Assembly (NCBI GenBank): GCA_044346175.1
Contig: JBIIZQ010000010.1
Coordinates: forward strand, 1 to 64,000
Source: JBJTUH01 sp044346175
GTDB lineage: Bacteria; Cyanobacteriota; Vampirovibrionia; Vampirovibrionales; JAJTHC01
DNA: 64,000 nucleotides
Direction of reading: 5' to 3'
The translations under genes were made by a program, and so were the position numbers. This document shows positions 1-8,446 of the stretch, piece by piece (position 1 is the stretch's first letter; each line of letters starts with the position of its first letter). The notes under the pieces were generated by a model, which did not search any database, was not told the DNA's origin, and was given only the letters and a program-made list of their open reading frames with translations.

Positions 1-340
1 TATAACTACTGTTTTGATTCCCCCCCTTTATAAAGTGTGCTAAACTACCTTTACAAAACTTAGTGGTTGTGCTATAAAATAGTAACGAAGTCTAGCACAC
101 TTTATAAACGGTGGGGGTTCTGTCATAACTGAATAATTTATCTTTTCAACCTCTGCCAAGTTACGTTGAATTGCATAGATTACTTTTAAAAAAACTATCT
201 TAACACATAAACAAGGCACTCTCATAGCTTTTTGCTAGGTTGCCTTATTTGTGTTTATACCAGTGATGAAAAGCTTGTTATCATGAAGTCGTTAGAGCTG
301 CATTTTATTTATCATTTGGCTATTCCTCACTGAATCCTAT
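1..340. other. Intergenic region upstream of the truncated Fic gene
   Basis: I see no convincing gene in this stretch. It is AT-rich, holds one long inverted repeat (27-108), and its short open frames look like noise. In the frame of the downstream Fic gene the nearest upstream stop is at 293-295. The missing N-terminal half of that protein is therefore not encoded here in the same frame, and I did not recognise it in the other frames. Confidence 0.6.
27..108. repeat. Long inverted repeat / hairpin
   Basis: TTTATAAAGTGTGCTA at 27-42 is repeated in perfect inversion at 93-108. The match extends a few bases inward with one mismatch. Outside the arms sit a C run (20-26) and a G run (113-117). 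The loop is about 50 nt. It could be the ends of a small non-autonomous mobile element or a strong RNA hairpin. No transposase is present. Confidence 0.6.
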
Positions 341-901
341 ATGCAAGCGTTGCATAAAAACTATCATGCACTATCTCAACAGGGAGATATAGACTCTCTG
401 ATTTTGATGCCCCTTTATGTACTTGATTTTCTGTGTATTCACCCTTTCAGTGATGGTAATGGTCGCATTTCTCGCTTACTTACGACGCTGATGCTTTATC
501 AACAGAATTTTGACGTTTGCCGTTATATTGCTTTAGAACGTCTTGTTGAACGAACCAAGGAGTCTTATTATGAGGCCCTTTACACTTCTTCACAAGGATG
601 GCATGAAGGTAAACATGACCCTTTGCCCTTTGTGGAGTATTTTCTTGGCTTAATACTGGGTGCCTATCGAGAGCTGATGCAACGTTCTGATGAGGTTCGG
701 CATCGTCCTGAAGTGAAAACAGACCTTGTTCTGAAAGCTTTAGAGGAACTCACAGAGCCGTTTTCTTTTTCTTTGCTCAAAAAAAAGTGTCCTTTAGTGA
801 GTGAACAGATGATACGCCTTGTTTTAAATCGACTTCGCCAAGAAGGTAAAGTCACACAAACAGGTCGAGGTCCTCGTTCTGTTTGGCAGAAGTGCTACTA
901 A
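341..901 (+). CDS. Fic-family protein, N-terminally truncated
   Basis: Fic enzymes transfer AMP or other phosphate-containing groups to protein hydroxyls and are often toxins or regulators. The hallmark loop is intact (HPFSDGNGR, about residues 34-42), and a C-terminal winged-helix-like segment follows (about residues 125-185). This is the usual layout of the 330-380 residue Fic/winged-helix proteins. This product has only 186 residues: the helices that normally precede the catalytic loop are almost entirely absent, and a stop lies 48 bases upstream in frame. It is probably a decayed gene or a deletion remnant. No antitoxin partner is visible. The family call is firm; whether the product is functional is doubtful. 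Confidence 0.7.
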   Translation: MQALHKNYHALSQQGDIDSLILMPLYVLDFLCIHPFSDGNGRISRLLTTLMLYQQNFDVCRYIALERLVERTKESYYEALYTSSQGWHEGKHDPLPFVEYFLGLILGAYRELMQRSDEVRHRPEVKTDLVLKALEELTEPFSFSLLKKKCPLVSEQMIRLVLNRLRQEGKVTQTGRGPRSVWQKCY

Positions 902-904
902 TGG

Positions 905-968
905 GTCATAATAGTACTAATGAAGGTGCGATATTAGCACTACTATGACCTATTAGTACTATTATGAC
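905..968. repeat. Three-copy inverted/direct repeat between fic and cas2
   Basis: GTCATAATAGTACTAAT at 905-921 is perfectly inverted at 952-968. A third copy with two mismatches lies at 933-949, in the same orientation as the second. The block separates the convergent fic remnant and cas2. It can fold as a 17-bp hairpin and may act as a bidirectional terminator, but it has no clear T run. A binding site or element end is also possible. Confidence 0.65.
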
Positions 969-987
969 TACTACCCCAAGCTAGGGT

Positions 988-1317
988 TTACCATAGCAAG
1001 AGTTGGTCAGGGACTTCATCGCCTGCTGAGGCTCGCTTGTGGCTTTTAAGGTCGATTTTACCCGTGAGGTACTCTGCCTTTGCCCACTGCTGATTGGTAA
1101 TAAACATCGCAATCACACTACCCCACGGCGGTACAACGGCATGCACACGTTGCTGGTACTGTTCGACCTTTTCAAGGGTTACGCCGTACTTTGCATACAC
1201 ACTGGCTTGAAGCATCTGGAACCCTTGGTCGAGGAGGTCTTTCCTGAAGCGTTGTGCTGTGCGTTGTTGCTCTTTTTCGGTCACAGGGAGGTCAAACATG
1301 ACAATTAGCCAGCCCAT
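988..1317 (-). CDS. cas2: CRISPR-associated endoribonuclease Cas2
   Basis: Cas2 dimers scaffold the Cas1 integrase during spacer acquisition. The 109-residue protein begins with the ferredoxin-like first strand (GWLIVMFDLPV, conserved Asp-9) and has normal Cas2 length. The start at 1317 is chosen because AAGGAG lies about 10 nt upstream and the homologous region begins here. A longer frame reaches 1446 but runs back into cas1. It lies 31 nt downstream of cas1, so the two are surely co-transcribed. No CRISPR array follows it, which is where one often lies in type II-C loci. Confidence 0.92.
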   Translation of the reverse strand: MGWLIVMFDLPVTEKEQQRTAQRFRKDLLDQGFQMLQASVYAKYGVTLEKVEQYQQRVHAVVPPWGSVIAMFITNQQWAKAEYLTGKIDLKSHKRASAGDEVPDQLLLW

Positions 1318-1348
1318 TTGTAGTTTACTCCTTGGTTGTATGGTGTTT

Positions 1349-2485
1349 TTACAGTAGGTCTTTGGTTTGGTTACGTTCGTCATCAAGGGTTTGGATACCT
1401 CCTGCTTCAATTTCTTGTAAAAAGGCTTCAACGGCTTCTGGGTCATCTAAAATCCAGGCTTCTTCTTTGGTGGCGTTTTGTGCTTTCTCAAAATGGTGTT
1501 GTCTTAAGGTGGGGCATAGGTAAGGGAGAATGAGTCCTTGGGTTGTGGTTTGTTCTAAGCAGCGTCCTAAGCTGGATACGGTTAGGTCAATCAGGTCAAT
1601 GAGCTTTTTACTGGGGCTGTCTGCTTGGTAGGTGAGGCTGTATTCTCGCATGGTGTGTACCACATACTGTGTCCAATACTTCCAGTCTTCGTTTAAGTCG
1701 GTAACATCCCGCTCGGGTAGGTTTTCCATGTAGCGTAATAGTGCAAGGTCTACAATACAACGGTAGGGTTCCACTACGTCGTATACAAGTGGTTGTCCCT
1801 TATAGCCCGCTTGGTGATGCAAACCTATCACGGGAAGTAGTCCGCTGATTAAGCAAGCCCTATGGATGAGGGTTTTTAGAATGGCGTATCCATAGTTGAG
1901 CCGTGCATTAAGAACATCTTCTGCTTGATGTCGAGTACGCTTTTTGACTCCTGTAGGGTAAAGTTCGTTAATGTGTGCGTAGTAAGGTTGCCAGTACAGT
2001 CTTGCGGCATGAGACTCATTGAGGTTGAACCCCTCATCATTCACCATGCCATGTAATATATTGGCTTTTTCCTGATTTCCGAGGCATTCCAAAATATAGG
2101 CTTGGTTTGCAATTTTTGCTTTTACAAAGCATCGCCAAAGGGCTTCTTTTACGGCTGGTGTAAGGTTTAGTTGGGCTTGTAACAGGGTATGTCGTTTGGT
2201 TTGGAACAAGGGCATGGTCCAAGCCGTGGGCTGGTAATGCTCGTTGCAGTATAAAATAGCGGCATTGTTTTCAGAGAGTCTAACGGTTGCCATACCCGTT
2301 ACAGAAACAGCGGGTGTGGTACATACCACAAGCCGTACTTCGTCGTAGGGTACCCCCATGCTTGCCGTGGGTTCGCCTGAGGGGTTACGGTAGCCATCAG
2401 GAAACTTGCATACCAATAAGCCACGGTCAATACTGAGCTTGGTACCGTGTGTTTGTAATGTTATGACGTGATGTGACATCATCAT
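1349..2485 (-). CDS. cas1: CRISPR-associated integrase Cas1 (type II)
   Basis: Cas1 is the metal-dependent integrase that inserts new spacers. The catalytic Glu region (NESHAARLYW) and the later His/Asp region (LHHQAGYKGQPLVYDVVEPYR minus its ends) are both visible, so it looks active. At 378 residues it is longer than the roughly 290-310 usual for type II Cas1. The extra length includes an acidic C-terminal tail of about 50-70 residues. The start is at three tandem ATG codons with AGGA about 10 nt upstream. It has its own promoter (2547-2574) and continues into cas2. No csn2 or cas4 is present, which fits type II-C. Confidence 0.93.
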   Translation of the reverse strand: MMMSHHVITLQTHGTKLSIDRGLLVCKFPDGYRNPSGEPTASMGVPYDEVRLVVCTTPAVSVTGMATVRLSENNAAILYCNEHYQPTAWTMPLFQTKRHTLLQAQLNLTPAVKEALWRCFVKAKIANQAYILECLGNQEKANILHGMVNDEGFNLNESHAARLYWQPYYAHINELYPTGVKKRTRHQAEDVLNARLNYGYAILKTLIHRACLISGLLPVIGLHHQAGYKGQPLVYDVVEPYRCIVDLALLRYMENLPERDVTDLNEDWKYWTQYVVHTMREYSLTYQADSPSKKLIDLIDLTVSSLGRCLEQTTTQGLILPYLCPTLRQHHFEKAQNATKEEAWILDDPEAVEAFLQEIEAGGIQTLDDERNQTKDLL

Positions 2486-2546
2486 AAAAATAACATCCTA
2501 TATCACAAATGAAACAATCAAGCTTTCACGTGTTATCGGTATGTTG

Positions 2547-2574
2547 TTTTTAAAACTTTATGTTTTATGGTCAA
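2547..2574 (-). promoter_or_regulatory. Candidate sigma-70 promoter of cas1-cas2
   Basis: On the minus strand TTGACC (2569-2574) and TAAAAA (2547-2552) are separated by 16 nt, giving a leader of roughly 55 nt before cas1. The remaining spacer up to 2666 holds GC-rich stretches (around 2583-2615) that I could not resolve into a terminator or a tracrRNA. Confidence 0.5.
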
Positions 2575-2666
2575 ACGTCTAAAAGGTAGCTACGCCAAAA
2601 ATGGGAGCCGCCTATTTTCTTAATGACTTTTTAGCCCTATAACGTCGTATGTGGGTAAGAGGATAA

Positions 2667-4838
2667 TCAAACGACTTTGTACCCCACTTGTAGTTGTTCT
2701 AACGCATCTTGAACTAAGTGTTGGTGTTTTGGGGTGAGTATTTCCTCAAATAATGTAACGGCTTTTTGAAGTTTCTGTGACTCGGAGATGTCTTCATCAG
2801 AAAGTGTTTTGAGGGAATCAATGAGTTGATGTGCCTTCTTCCTATCGTTAAGAGGTGTGTGAGCCAATCTTTTAGAAAGTAGCTCTGTTTCTTGTAGGAT
2901 ATTCAGGGCTTCTTTTGAGTGGGGTACAAAGAGTAAGCGAAGGGTTCTTCTCAATGCCTCGGCGGGTTCTCGTCCTACTTCACTGCTTTGAATGAAGGGG
3001 CTAATGTCGTCTTTAAGCCAAGCAGTATCACGTTTTAAGGAATCATGCTGAGAGGTTTTGCCGTATAATGTAGCCATTTTAAAAATGAATTTATCAGGTC
3101 GTTTCATGGTTCGAGCATCGCATTCTTTTTCCAATGGCTGAATAGGCTCGTGATATGTTTTGAGTAAGCTTTCTTCTTGCTGTTTATTATTTTCTAGCAA
3201 AGGGAAGTGTATGGCATGTTTATTGGTAAAACTGGCAAAACTCTTCATAACTTCTTTGGAAGGTGCGGTGAAAATATCAAGCATAGGGTGTTGACTTTTA
3301 CCCTCGATGGTTTCAGGTACAATGGCTGCCCGTGGAATACCATAGCTACTTTCATAAGGTGGTTTTGAAACAATTTTAAAAGGCTGTTTGGTACTATTTT
3401 CTAAATGAGTCTTGATATCCTCAGCAAATGCGTTAAAATTTGCTTGTGCTTGCTTTGGGGATAGATTGTGGTTTGGTTTAAGCCAAGTGAGCATGTCTAA
3501 GTCTCGAACTCGTATTGTTGATTCCTTCTTATGCAAAGCTTCTAGCCAGCTTAAGGCAAACCCACCTGCCACTTCAGGGGCAACAAACTGATGTTTGTCG
3601 GCAAGTGCATTGAGTTTTTGAAACAAATTTTGAATGTACTGTGTGGGTATACGATACGTAATAGGGTTCTTATCTTCTACAATAATCCCAGAAAAGCGTG
3701 TATGGGGAGGGGTCTTGCTGGATGCTTCTGATGCTTTTGAGGCAATATGATGTTTAAAATCTTTGGTCACGGTGCCATTATCGCCGCTGTACCATAGTCT
3801 GATAGCACTTCTTTCACCCTTCATAAGAGCCTTATTGGCACTGTGAAGGGTGGTTGTATTTGTAATAATCAAGATATCGCCTTCTTTCAATCTGAAACGG
3901 TTCTGAGGTATGGCAGTTTGCACCATATCATAAAATAATTGGTACGCTTTGTGGTTTTGGGTATTGTGCGTTAACGCCGCTGCTTTATCGGGTGAGCGAA
4001 AAAACGCATATATCTGATTGTTATGGGCTTTCAAGATGGGCAAATGTTTGTCAGGAATGTAATGAGCTTCCCACTGCTTTTTAGTGAATGTACCCGACTC
4101 TAAAATATGCTTATTGGTGATTTTGAACATATCGGGGTTGAAAAGAGTTGGGTAGTGTTCAGGGTGCTTTTGTTTAAATTGTTTGATGAGACCTTTTAGG
4201 GGAATGACAATACTCTCACCACCTTCAAGGGCTTGTTGTGTAATACCCACTGCTATAAATTTAGGCATTCGTGCCTTGGAGGTGTTACTTCCAGTTTCTG
4301 ATGTTTTATCTAATTCCTTGATGTTCGCCAAGTATAGACCATCTTGATGAGGTCCTTCGTGGCGGTTCCCACTTGCCTTTTTATTGTCAGGGTTTGACGA
4401 AATGATATTGAAACCTTCTGGGTCTGACAGGAGATGATGCACAGAATCTCCAAGGAGCGGCTTGAGTCCTAACATGGCTTGGCGTACCAGTGAAGATAAA
4501 GCCGAAGAAGACTGAGTGACCTCCTGAATGCGGAGGATGCCGTAGCCCTTGGTTTCTAATGACTGTCTGAGTTGGGATTGAATCGCAGGGGATTGTAAAT
4601 CGGCTATTTTGTCACACTGAATAAACGTCACGTGCTTTTTTGCACTTGGCGGGTTGCCAATTTCTGTCATACCGTTTGTAGTGCCAAAACGTTTGCTGGA
4701 TATGTTTCCAAAAGAATAAGTGTCTTGAGGAAAGAGGCGTACTTGATTGGCATCTGAACTTACATGAAAGCTTGTATGAGAGTACTTGCCCAGAAAAGCA
4801 CTTCGAGGCTGATATAAATCAATACTTCTTAATTGCAT
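2667..4838 (-). CDS. TauD-like 2OG-Fe(II) oxygenase fused to a nucleotidyltransferase-like domain
   Basis: I do not know a named homologue. Residues about 85-350 look like a TauD/TfdA-type dioxygenase: HQD (His-164, Asp-166) and a distal His-332, followed by Arg at +11 and +15, give the Fe(II) and 2-oxoglutarate ligand pattern with TauD-like spacing. Residues about 405-530 contain Gly-425/Gly-426 followed 20 residues later by Asp-446-x-Asp-448 (GGFALSWLEAL then RDLDML). This is the GG...DxD signature of MNT/AbiEii-type nucleotidyltransferases. The C-terminal 190 residues are helical and unassigned. It lies just upstream of cas1 on the same strand but has its own candidate promoter, and a 181-nt gap follows. 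The oxygenase call is fairly secure, the transferase call less so, and the function is unknown. Confidence 0.6.
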   Translation of the reverse strand: MQLRSIDLYQPRSAFLGKYSHTSFHVSSDANQVRLFPQDTYSFGNISSKRFGTTNGMTEIGNPPSAKKHVTFIQCDKIADLQSPAIQSQLRQSLETKGYGILRIQEVTQSSSALSSLVRQAMLGLKPLLGDSVHHLLSDPEGFNIISSNPDNKKASGNRHEGPHQDGLYLANIKELDKTSETGSNTSKARMPKFIAVGITQQALEGGESIVIPLKGLIKQFKQKHPEHYPTLFNPDMFKITNKHILESGTFTKKQWEAHYIPDKHLPILKAHNNQIYAFFRSPDKAAALTHNTQNHKAYQLFYDMVQTAIPQNRFRLKEGDILIITNTTTLHSANKALMKGERSAIRLWYSGDNGTVTKDFKHHIASKASEASSKTPPHTRFSGIIVEDKNPITYRIPTQYIQNLFQKLNALADKHQFVAPEVAGGFALSWLEALHKKESTIRVRDLDMLTWLKPNHNLSPKQAQANFNAFAEDIKTHLENSTKQPFKIVSKPPYESSYGIPRAAIVPETIEGKSQHPMLDIFTAPSKEVMKSFASFTNKHAIHFPLLENNKQQEESLLKTYHEPIQPLEKECDARTMKRPDKFIFKMATLYGKTSQHDSLKRDTAWLKDDISPFIQSSEVGREPAEALRRTLRLLFVPHSKEALNILQETELLSKRLAHTPLNDRKKAHQLIDSLKTLSDEDISESQKLQKAVTLFEEILTPKHQHLVQDALEQLQVGYKVV

Positions 4839-4909
4839 CGGTTATAGCATCTTATTGTTAATTTATGACATGACACATCAGGGCAGAACGACCCAAGTCT
4901 GCGATTATC

Positions 4910-4937
4910 ATGCTAACGTTAACAATGGAAATGTCAA
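4910..4937 (-). promoter_or_regulatory. Candidate promoter of the oxygenase-nucleotidyltransferase gene
   Basis: On the minus strand TTGACA (4932-4937) and TAGCAT (4910-4915) are 16 nt apart. A near-palindromic GCTAACGTTAAC (4912-4923) overlaps the -10 side and could be an operator. The leader would be about 65 nt. Confidence 0.4.
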
Positions 4938-4963
4938 GAGAGAGAGGTGTGCCAGTTTTTTCC

Positions 4964-4987
4964 GTCATACCGATGAACATCGGTATC
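4964..4987. repeat. Dispersed palindrome, GTCATNCCGA family
   Basis: GTCATACCGATG, a 3-nt loop and CATCGGTATC form a small hairpin. Related copies lie at 35228, 42592, 48680 and 63905. Confidence 0.7.
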
Positions 4988-4999
4988 TAGCCCAAGCCC

Positions 5000-5980
5000 T
5001 TAAAAGTCGGGGTAGATGAGGAGCCTACCAGCGTCATCACGCCAGCGTATCCACCCAATTTGCCAACCTGTTGCCATAATGTCTCGGGCTTCCACCATCA
5101 GCCAGCCACCTCGCGCATGGAGAACCTTCACGTCCTTAAGGGCTTTCATAGGCACCACAGGGGCATCGTCTTCAGGACGGGTTAAAATACTTTTCAAATG
5201 GGCAGGCGTTCCCGCACGCCAGTAATAGCCATGGAGCTTTGTGGTTTCACGCATAAAGTCGGCCCACCCAACCATGCTAGCGGTATCCCAAAGCCCTAAC
5301 ACTTTGCCATGGTGCTGTGTCAGGCTAATGTTGGTATGATTCGAGCGAACGGGTGCTTTGGCAATTTGTTGTTCAGGGATGTAGAGCCATGCGGTGTGTT
5401 GCGTCTGGGGGGTGGGGTGGGCTGTATCTTGAGCCGTTGTAAGGGCAAATGGCGTTTGGACTTTAATCCATTGGGGGTCTTGGGGGTCTTCATCCAGTAC
5501 ACGCAAGGCATACAGACTACTTTTTTCAGAAACAAACTCAAAATACTCTCGCACCATGCCTAGGGGTTGCCAACTAGGAGCGTCTGGCGAGCTATACCCT
5601 ACTTGCTGTTGCTTGTTTTGTGAAAAAATAATGTGGTCAGCTGTTTGAGATGCTTGACTGTAAAGCTTTAAAGGGAAACGTACCAGCCATAAGCCGTAGC
5701 CAAGGTCTTCTGTACGAGTGGCTTCTTCAAACGCCTCTTCAGCCTGTTTTTGGGTTTCGGGGGAGGTCGTTTTTAACTGTAAAAGAAGCGTTGCAGGATT
5801 GTCTGAATCTTTTTGACTGGGTGAGGTTCCTTCCAGCGACATAACACGAACGTCTCTTGATACAGCTTCATGGTTGGCTTTTTTCTTTGCCATGGCAGGT
5901 AAAGAAGCACCTATCCACAGGCTACCTAAACAGACACCAAGCATTATAAAGAGACATGTTAGCTTTTTCTGGTTCATCAT
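5000..5980 (-). CDS. Secreted protein with a C-terminal SH3-like domain
   Basis: The product has 326 residues. Residues 1-31 form a signal peptide (basic start, hydrophobic core LFIMLGVCLGSLWIG, cleavage near PAMA). The mature part is polar. The last 80 residues alternate aromatic and glycine residues (RGGWLMVEARD, GWQIGWIRW) as in bacterial SH3 domains that bind cell wall or peptide. It is a periplasmic or exported protein of unknown role. It is transcribed divergently from engB. The start is the first of two tandem ATGs. The SH3 call rests on pattern only. Confidence 0.6.
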   Translation of the reverse strand: MMNQKKLTCLFIMLGVCLGSLWIGASLPAMAKKKANHEAVSRDVRVMSLEGTSPSQKDSDNPATLLLQLKTTSPETQKQAEEAFEEATRTEDLGYGLWLVRFPLKLYSQASQTADHIIFSQNKQQQVGYSSPDAPSWQPLGMVREYFEFVSEKSSLYALRVLDEDPQDPQWIKVQTPFALTTAQDTAHPTPQTQHTAWLYIPEQQIAKAPVRSNHTNISLTQHHGKVLGLWDTASMVGWADFMRETTKLHGYYWRAGTPAHLKSILTRPEDDAPVVPMKALKDVKVLHARGGWLMVEARDIMATGWQIGWIRWRDDAGRLLIYPDF

Positions 5981-6378
5981 CGTATCAGGCTCTCACATAG
6001 GAAGTCTTTTTGATAGCATAAAGTACATGCAGGGTGGCACCTCTTGGGTTTTACGTTGGTGATACGTTACCCTTTTGGTATCATGACAGAAACCATGCTA
6101 CACAAAAAGTACTGTCACCGTATAGGGTACACCACTGCAAGACAGCTTTAGCATAGCTTATTGTTGTTGTGATGTCTCTTTTTAGTATTGCCTATCCTCT
6201 GTGTGGCGTAGCGTTTATCTGCTCTGTAACATTTCTAAAGTTGTGCCTAAAATTGGGGAACCCTCTAACAGTTTTTCTAAAATTTCAGCTATTCTAGTTC
6301 AGCTATTCTAGTTTCACTATTTTCGACTTTGAGCTTTTTTCTTTTTATTTTATCCTAATGACCTGAATCGTGAGTGCT
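5981..6378. other. Divergent intergenic region (SH3 protein / engB)
   Basis: There is no gene here. It must hold both promoters. A weak TTGAGC-16-TATCCT pair ends around 6358, just before engB, which would leave almost no leader. The only structured feature I see is a 14-bp tandem duplication at 6285-6312. Confidence 0.5.
6285..6312. repeat. Tandem duplication of 14 bp
   Basis: TCAGCTATTCTAGT occurs twice head to tail upstream of engB. A second, unrelated 14-bp tandem duplication lies at 33369-33396. Confidence 0.85.
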
Positions 6379-7095
6379 ATGTCCTTGTCATCGTCCCCTC
6401 CTTCTGTTGCGTCTGAAACCCCTAAAGCCAAAGCACCTAGACCTAAAATTACCGCTTTGCAAGGAACGTTTCTTACGGCTTCCCCCAATTTGTCGTTATG
6501 TCCTGCCCCTGTCGATGAAAACGGTACGCCACTCTTGGAGGTGGTTATGGTTGGGCGTTCAAACGTGGGTAAAAGCTCGCTCATTAACGCTCTGATGGGA
6601 CAAAAAAAACTTGCCCACACCAGTAACACCCCAGGGAAAACCCGTTTGATACAGTTTTATGATTGTGCCTTTCGTATGGGCGACCAAGGTACCCCTATTC
6701 GTTTTAGGCTCGTGGATTTACCAGGCTATGGCTATGCGAAGGTGTCTAAAACCATGCAGGCTGAATGGCAAAAGGAACTCACACGTTATCTTGCGAATCG
6801 TGAGGCGATTGCCCTTGTGGTTCAGATTTTAGATGCACGCCATGGCTTAAAAGAGAATGACCAGCAAATGCTGGAGTGGCTGCTATCGTTGCCTCGTATC
6901 CCTCGTATCGTGTTGAATAAGGCAGACCAACTGAATCAGTCTGAAAAACATAAGGTGGCTCAATCTGTTTCAAAAGCAGCGGGTATCCCCATGCAGTATA
7001 TTCATTTAACGCATACTCGTGAGCAGCATAGTCAACCGTGGGTTTGGCAAATGATTGCGGAAGCTTTATTGTCAGGGCATACGCCTTTATCCTAA
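6379..7095 (+). CDS. engB: Ribosome biogenesis GTPase EngB (YsxC/YihA)
   Basis: This GTPase assists assembly of the large ribosomal subunit. G motifs are clear: GRSNVGKSS (G1), the Thr of TPGKTRLI (G2), DLPGYGYA (G3) and LNKADQL (G4). The length fits apart from a Ser/Pro/Ala-rich N-terminal extension of about 40 residues ahead of the usual start of the fold. ATG at 6379 is preferred; an in-frame GTG lies at 6370, and neither has a clear ribosome-binding site. It is a single gene that converges on the RTX gene across a strong hairpin. Confidence 0.95.
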   Translation: MSLSSSPPSVASETPKAKAPRPKITALQGTFLTASPNLSLCPAPVDENGTPLLEVVMVGRSNVGKSSLINALMGQKKLAHTSNTPGKTRLIQFYDCAFRMGDQGTPIRFRLVDLPGYGYAKVSKTMQAEWQKELTRYLANREAIALVVQILDARHGLKENDQQMLEWLLSLPRIPRIVLNKADQLNQSEKHKVAQSVSKAAGIPMQYIHLTHTREQHSQPWVWQMIAEALLSGHTPLS

Positions 7096-7112
7096 GCGTA
7101 TCCCTATCGCTA

Positions 7113-7149
7113 AACGTCTCCCCCTAGGTACTACTTAGGGGGAGACGTT
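7113..7149. terminator. Hairpin terminator between engB and the RTX gene
   Basis: AACGTCTCCCCCTA (7113-7126) pairs perfectly with 7136-7149 across a 9-nt loop. A short T run follows on the plus strand (CAGTTTT). It sits between convergent genes and may serve both. Confidence 0.8.
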
Positions 7150-7179
7150 CAGTTTTATGACAGTACTAAAGTGACAAGA

Positions 7180-8187
7180 TTAGACAATCCCGTTACTTTG
7201 GTTGTTTGTGATGATTTGCATCAACTGGGTGTTGTTACGTACGGTATTGAGGTCGGCAATATTGACCGTAGGGCGTGTTGCAGCGAACTGAACAAACTGC
7301 TCATAAATACGAGTAATGGCTTGTCCTGAGAAGAAGGCACCTGTATTACTAGAGGTTCTGAGTTGTACGAGGTCAATGCCTTTTTCAGTGTTTTGCCCAC
7401 GAAACTCTTGGTAGGTGAGTTTATCATTACTGCCATACCCAATTTGCACTTCAAACTGGCTACTAGAGACCGTTCTAAAAGCAAATGCAAAACGATTGCT
7501 TCCTGAACCCATAGGAGACGCAATGTCCACACGTCCATAATTGGCAAGTACTGCCCCTAAAGCACCTGAACGAGTATTGCTGAGAATATCCTGCCCATCG
7601 CCTGATTTGAGGTCAATAAATACATTGCCAGCACGGCTGTTGGCACCATCGCCTACAACAAAGCGGTCATTGCCAGTACCACCCACAAGACGGTCAGACA
7701 CATTCAGAAAACCAGCATTTGCACGCAATGCTACAAGTGTATCCGCACCCGAACCACCATCAAGATAATCCGAGGCATCGCCTGAAATCAGAAGGTCGTT
7801 GCCGTCCTCACCGTAGAGATAACTTGTGGTTGTCCCTGCATACAGTTGGTCGTTTCCTGTGCCACCATATAAATAGCCTCCGCCAAAGTTTTGTACAAGG
7901 ATATCATCCCCAGCTTCACCCCATAGGGTGTCGTTGTCGTTACCGCCATCAAGGTAGTCTGCACCATCCCCTCCGATGAGTTGGTCATTGCCAGCTTCAC
8001 CGTACACGGTGTCATTCCCTGCTTGACCCCATACGGTGTCGTTACCCGTACCCGCATAAACGAGGTCGTTACCAGCACCTGCTACGACTTGGTCATGACC
8101 CCCTAAGGCGTAAATAATATCATTGAATCCAGTGCCAAAAATGGTTTCACTGTTGTTGGTACCCGAGCGTGTTGCCATCATCATCAT
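7180..8187 (-). CDS. RTX calcium-binding repeat protein, probably secreted
   Basis: From about residue 15 to 200 the 335-residue protein is built of glycine/aspartate-rich nonapeptide repeats of the GGxGxDxLx type (for example GTGNDTVWG, GEAGNDQLI, GGTGNDRFV). In this family they form a Ca-binding beta-roll after type I secretion. The C-terminal 135 residues carry no catalytic motif I recognise and may contain the secretion signal. There is no N-terminal signal peptide, as expected for type I export. The start lies at four in-frame Met codons. No ABC/MFP exporter genes are adjacent. Confidence 0.85.
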   Translation of the reverse strand: MMMMATRSGTNNSETIFGTGFNDIIYALGGHDQVVAGAGNDLVYAGTGNDTVWGQAGNDTVYGEAGNDQLIGGDGADYLDGGNDNDTLWGEAGDDILVQNFGGGYLYGGTGNDQLYAGTTTSYLYGEDGNDLLISGDASDYLDGGSGADTLVALRANAGFLNVSDRLVGGTGNDRFVVGDGANSRAGNVFIDLKSGDGQDILSNTRSGALGAVLANYGRVDIASPMGSGSNRFAFAFRTVSSSQFEVQIGYGSNDKLTYQEFRGQNTEKGIDLVQLRTSSNTGAFFSGQAITRIYEQFVQFAATRPTVNIADLNTVRNNTQLMQIITNNQSNGIV

Positions 8188-8414
8188 TGCAAAAAACCCT
8201 TTATTTAGAAACTAACTAAACAAGAAACAAAAAGGCATGGGTGGATGTAAAGTGTAAGACCAAGAAACCCTATGCCACAAAACACCGTGTCTGTTTTGAA
8301 AACAGAGTCACTAAGCAGAGAGCAATCGAGAGAAAAATAAAAACACACAACGACTAGCATCGTAACATCAACACACAAGAAAGCTCAACCACAGCTTAGC
8401 TGTAGTTGCTTTTT

Positions 8415-8436
8415 AAATAAAAGCACCGTATGTGCT
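8415..8436 (-). terminator. Terminator downstream of coaE
   Basis: On the minus strand AGCAC-ATACG-GTGCT is followed by TTTATTT, 11 nt past the coaE stop. A second weak hairpin (around 8388-8410) with CTTTTT on the plus strand lies next to it. Confidence 0.6.
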
Positions 8437-8446
8437 ATCATTGCCT

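Noticed and set aside
40..225. 61-residue minus-strand frame at the left edge
   Set aside because: It lies across the inverted repeat 27-108 and has no coding character.
1..987. Toxin-antitoxin (Fic/antitoxin) module
   Set aside because: The Fic gene lacks its N-terminal half and no small partner gene is adjacent.
7700..8180. Repetitive DNA that could be mistaken for a CRISPR array
   Set aside because: The periodicity comes from RTX nonapeptide codons in a single open frame, not from repeats with unique spacers.
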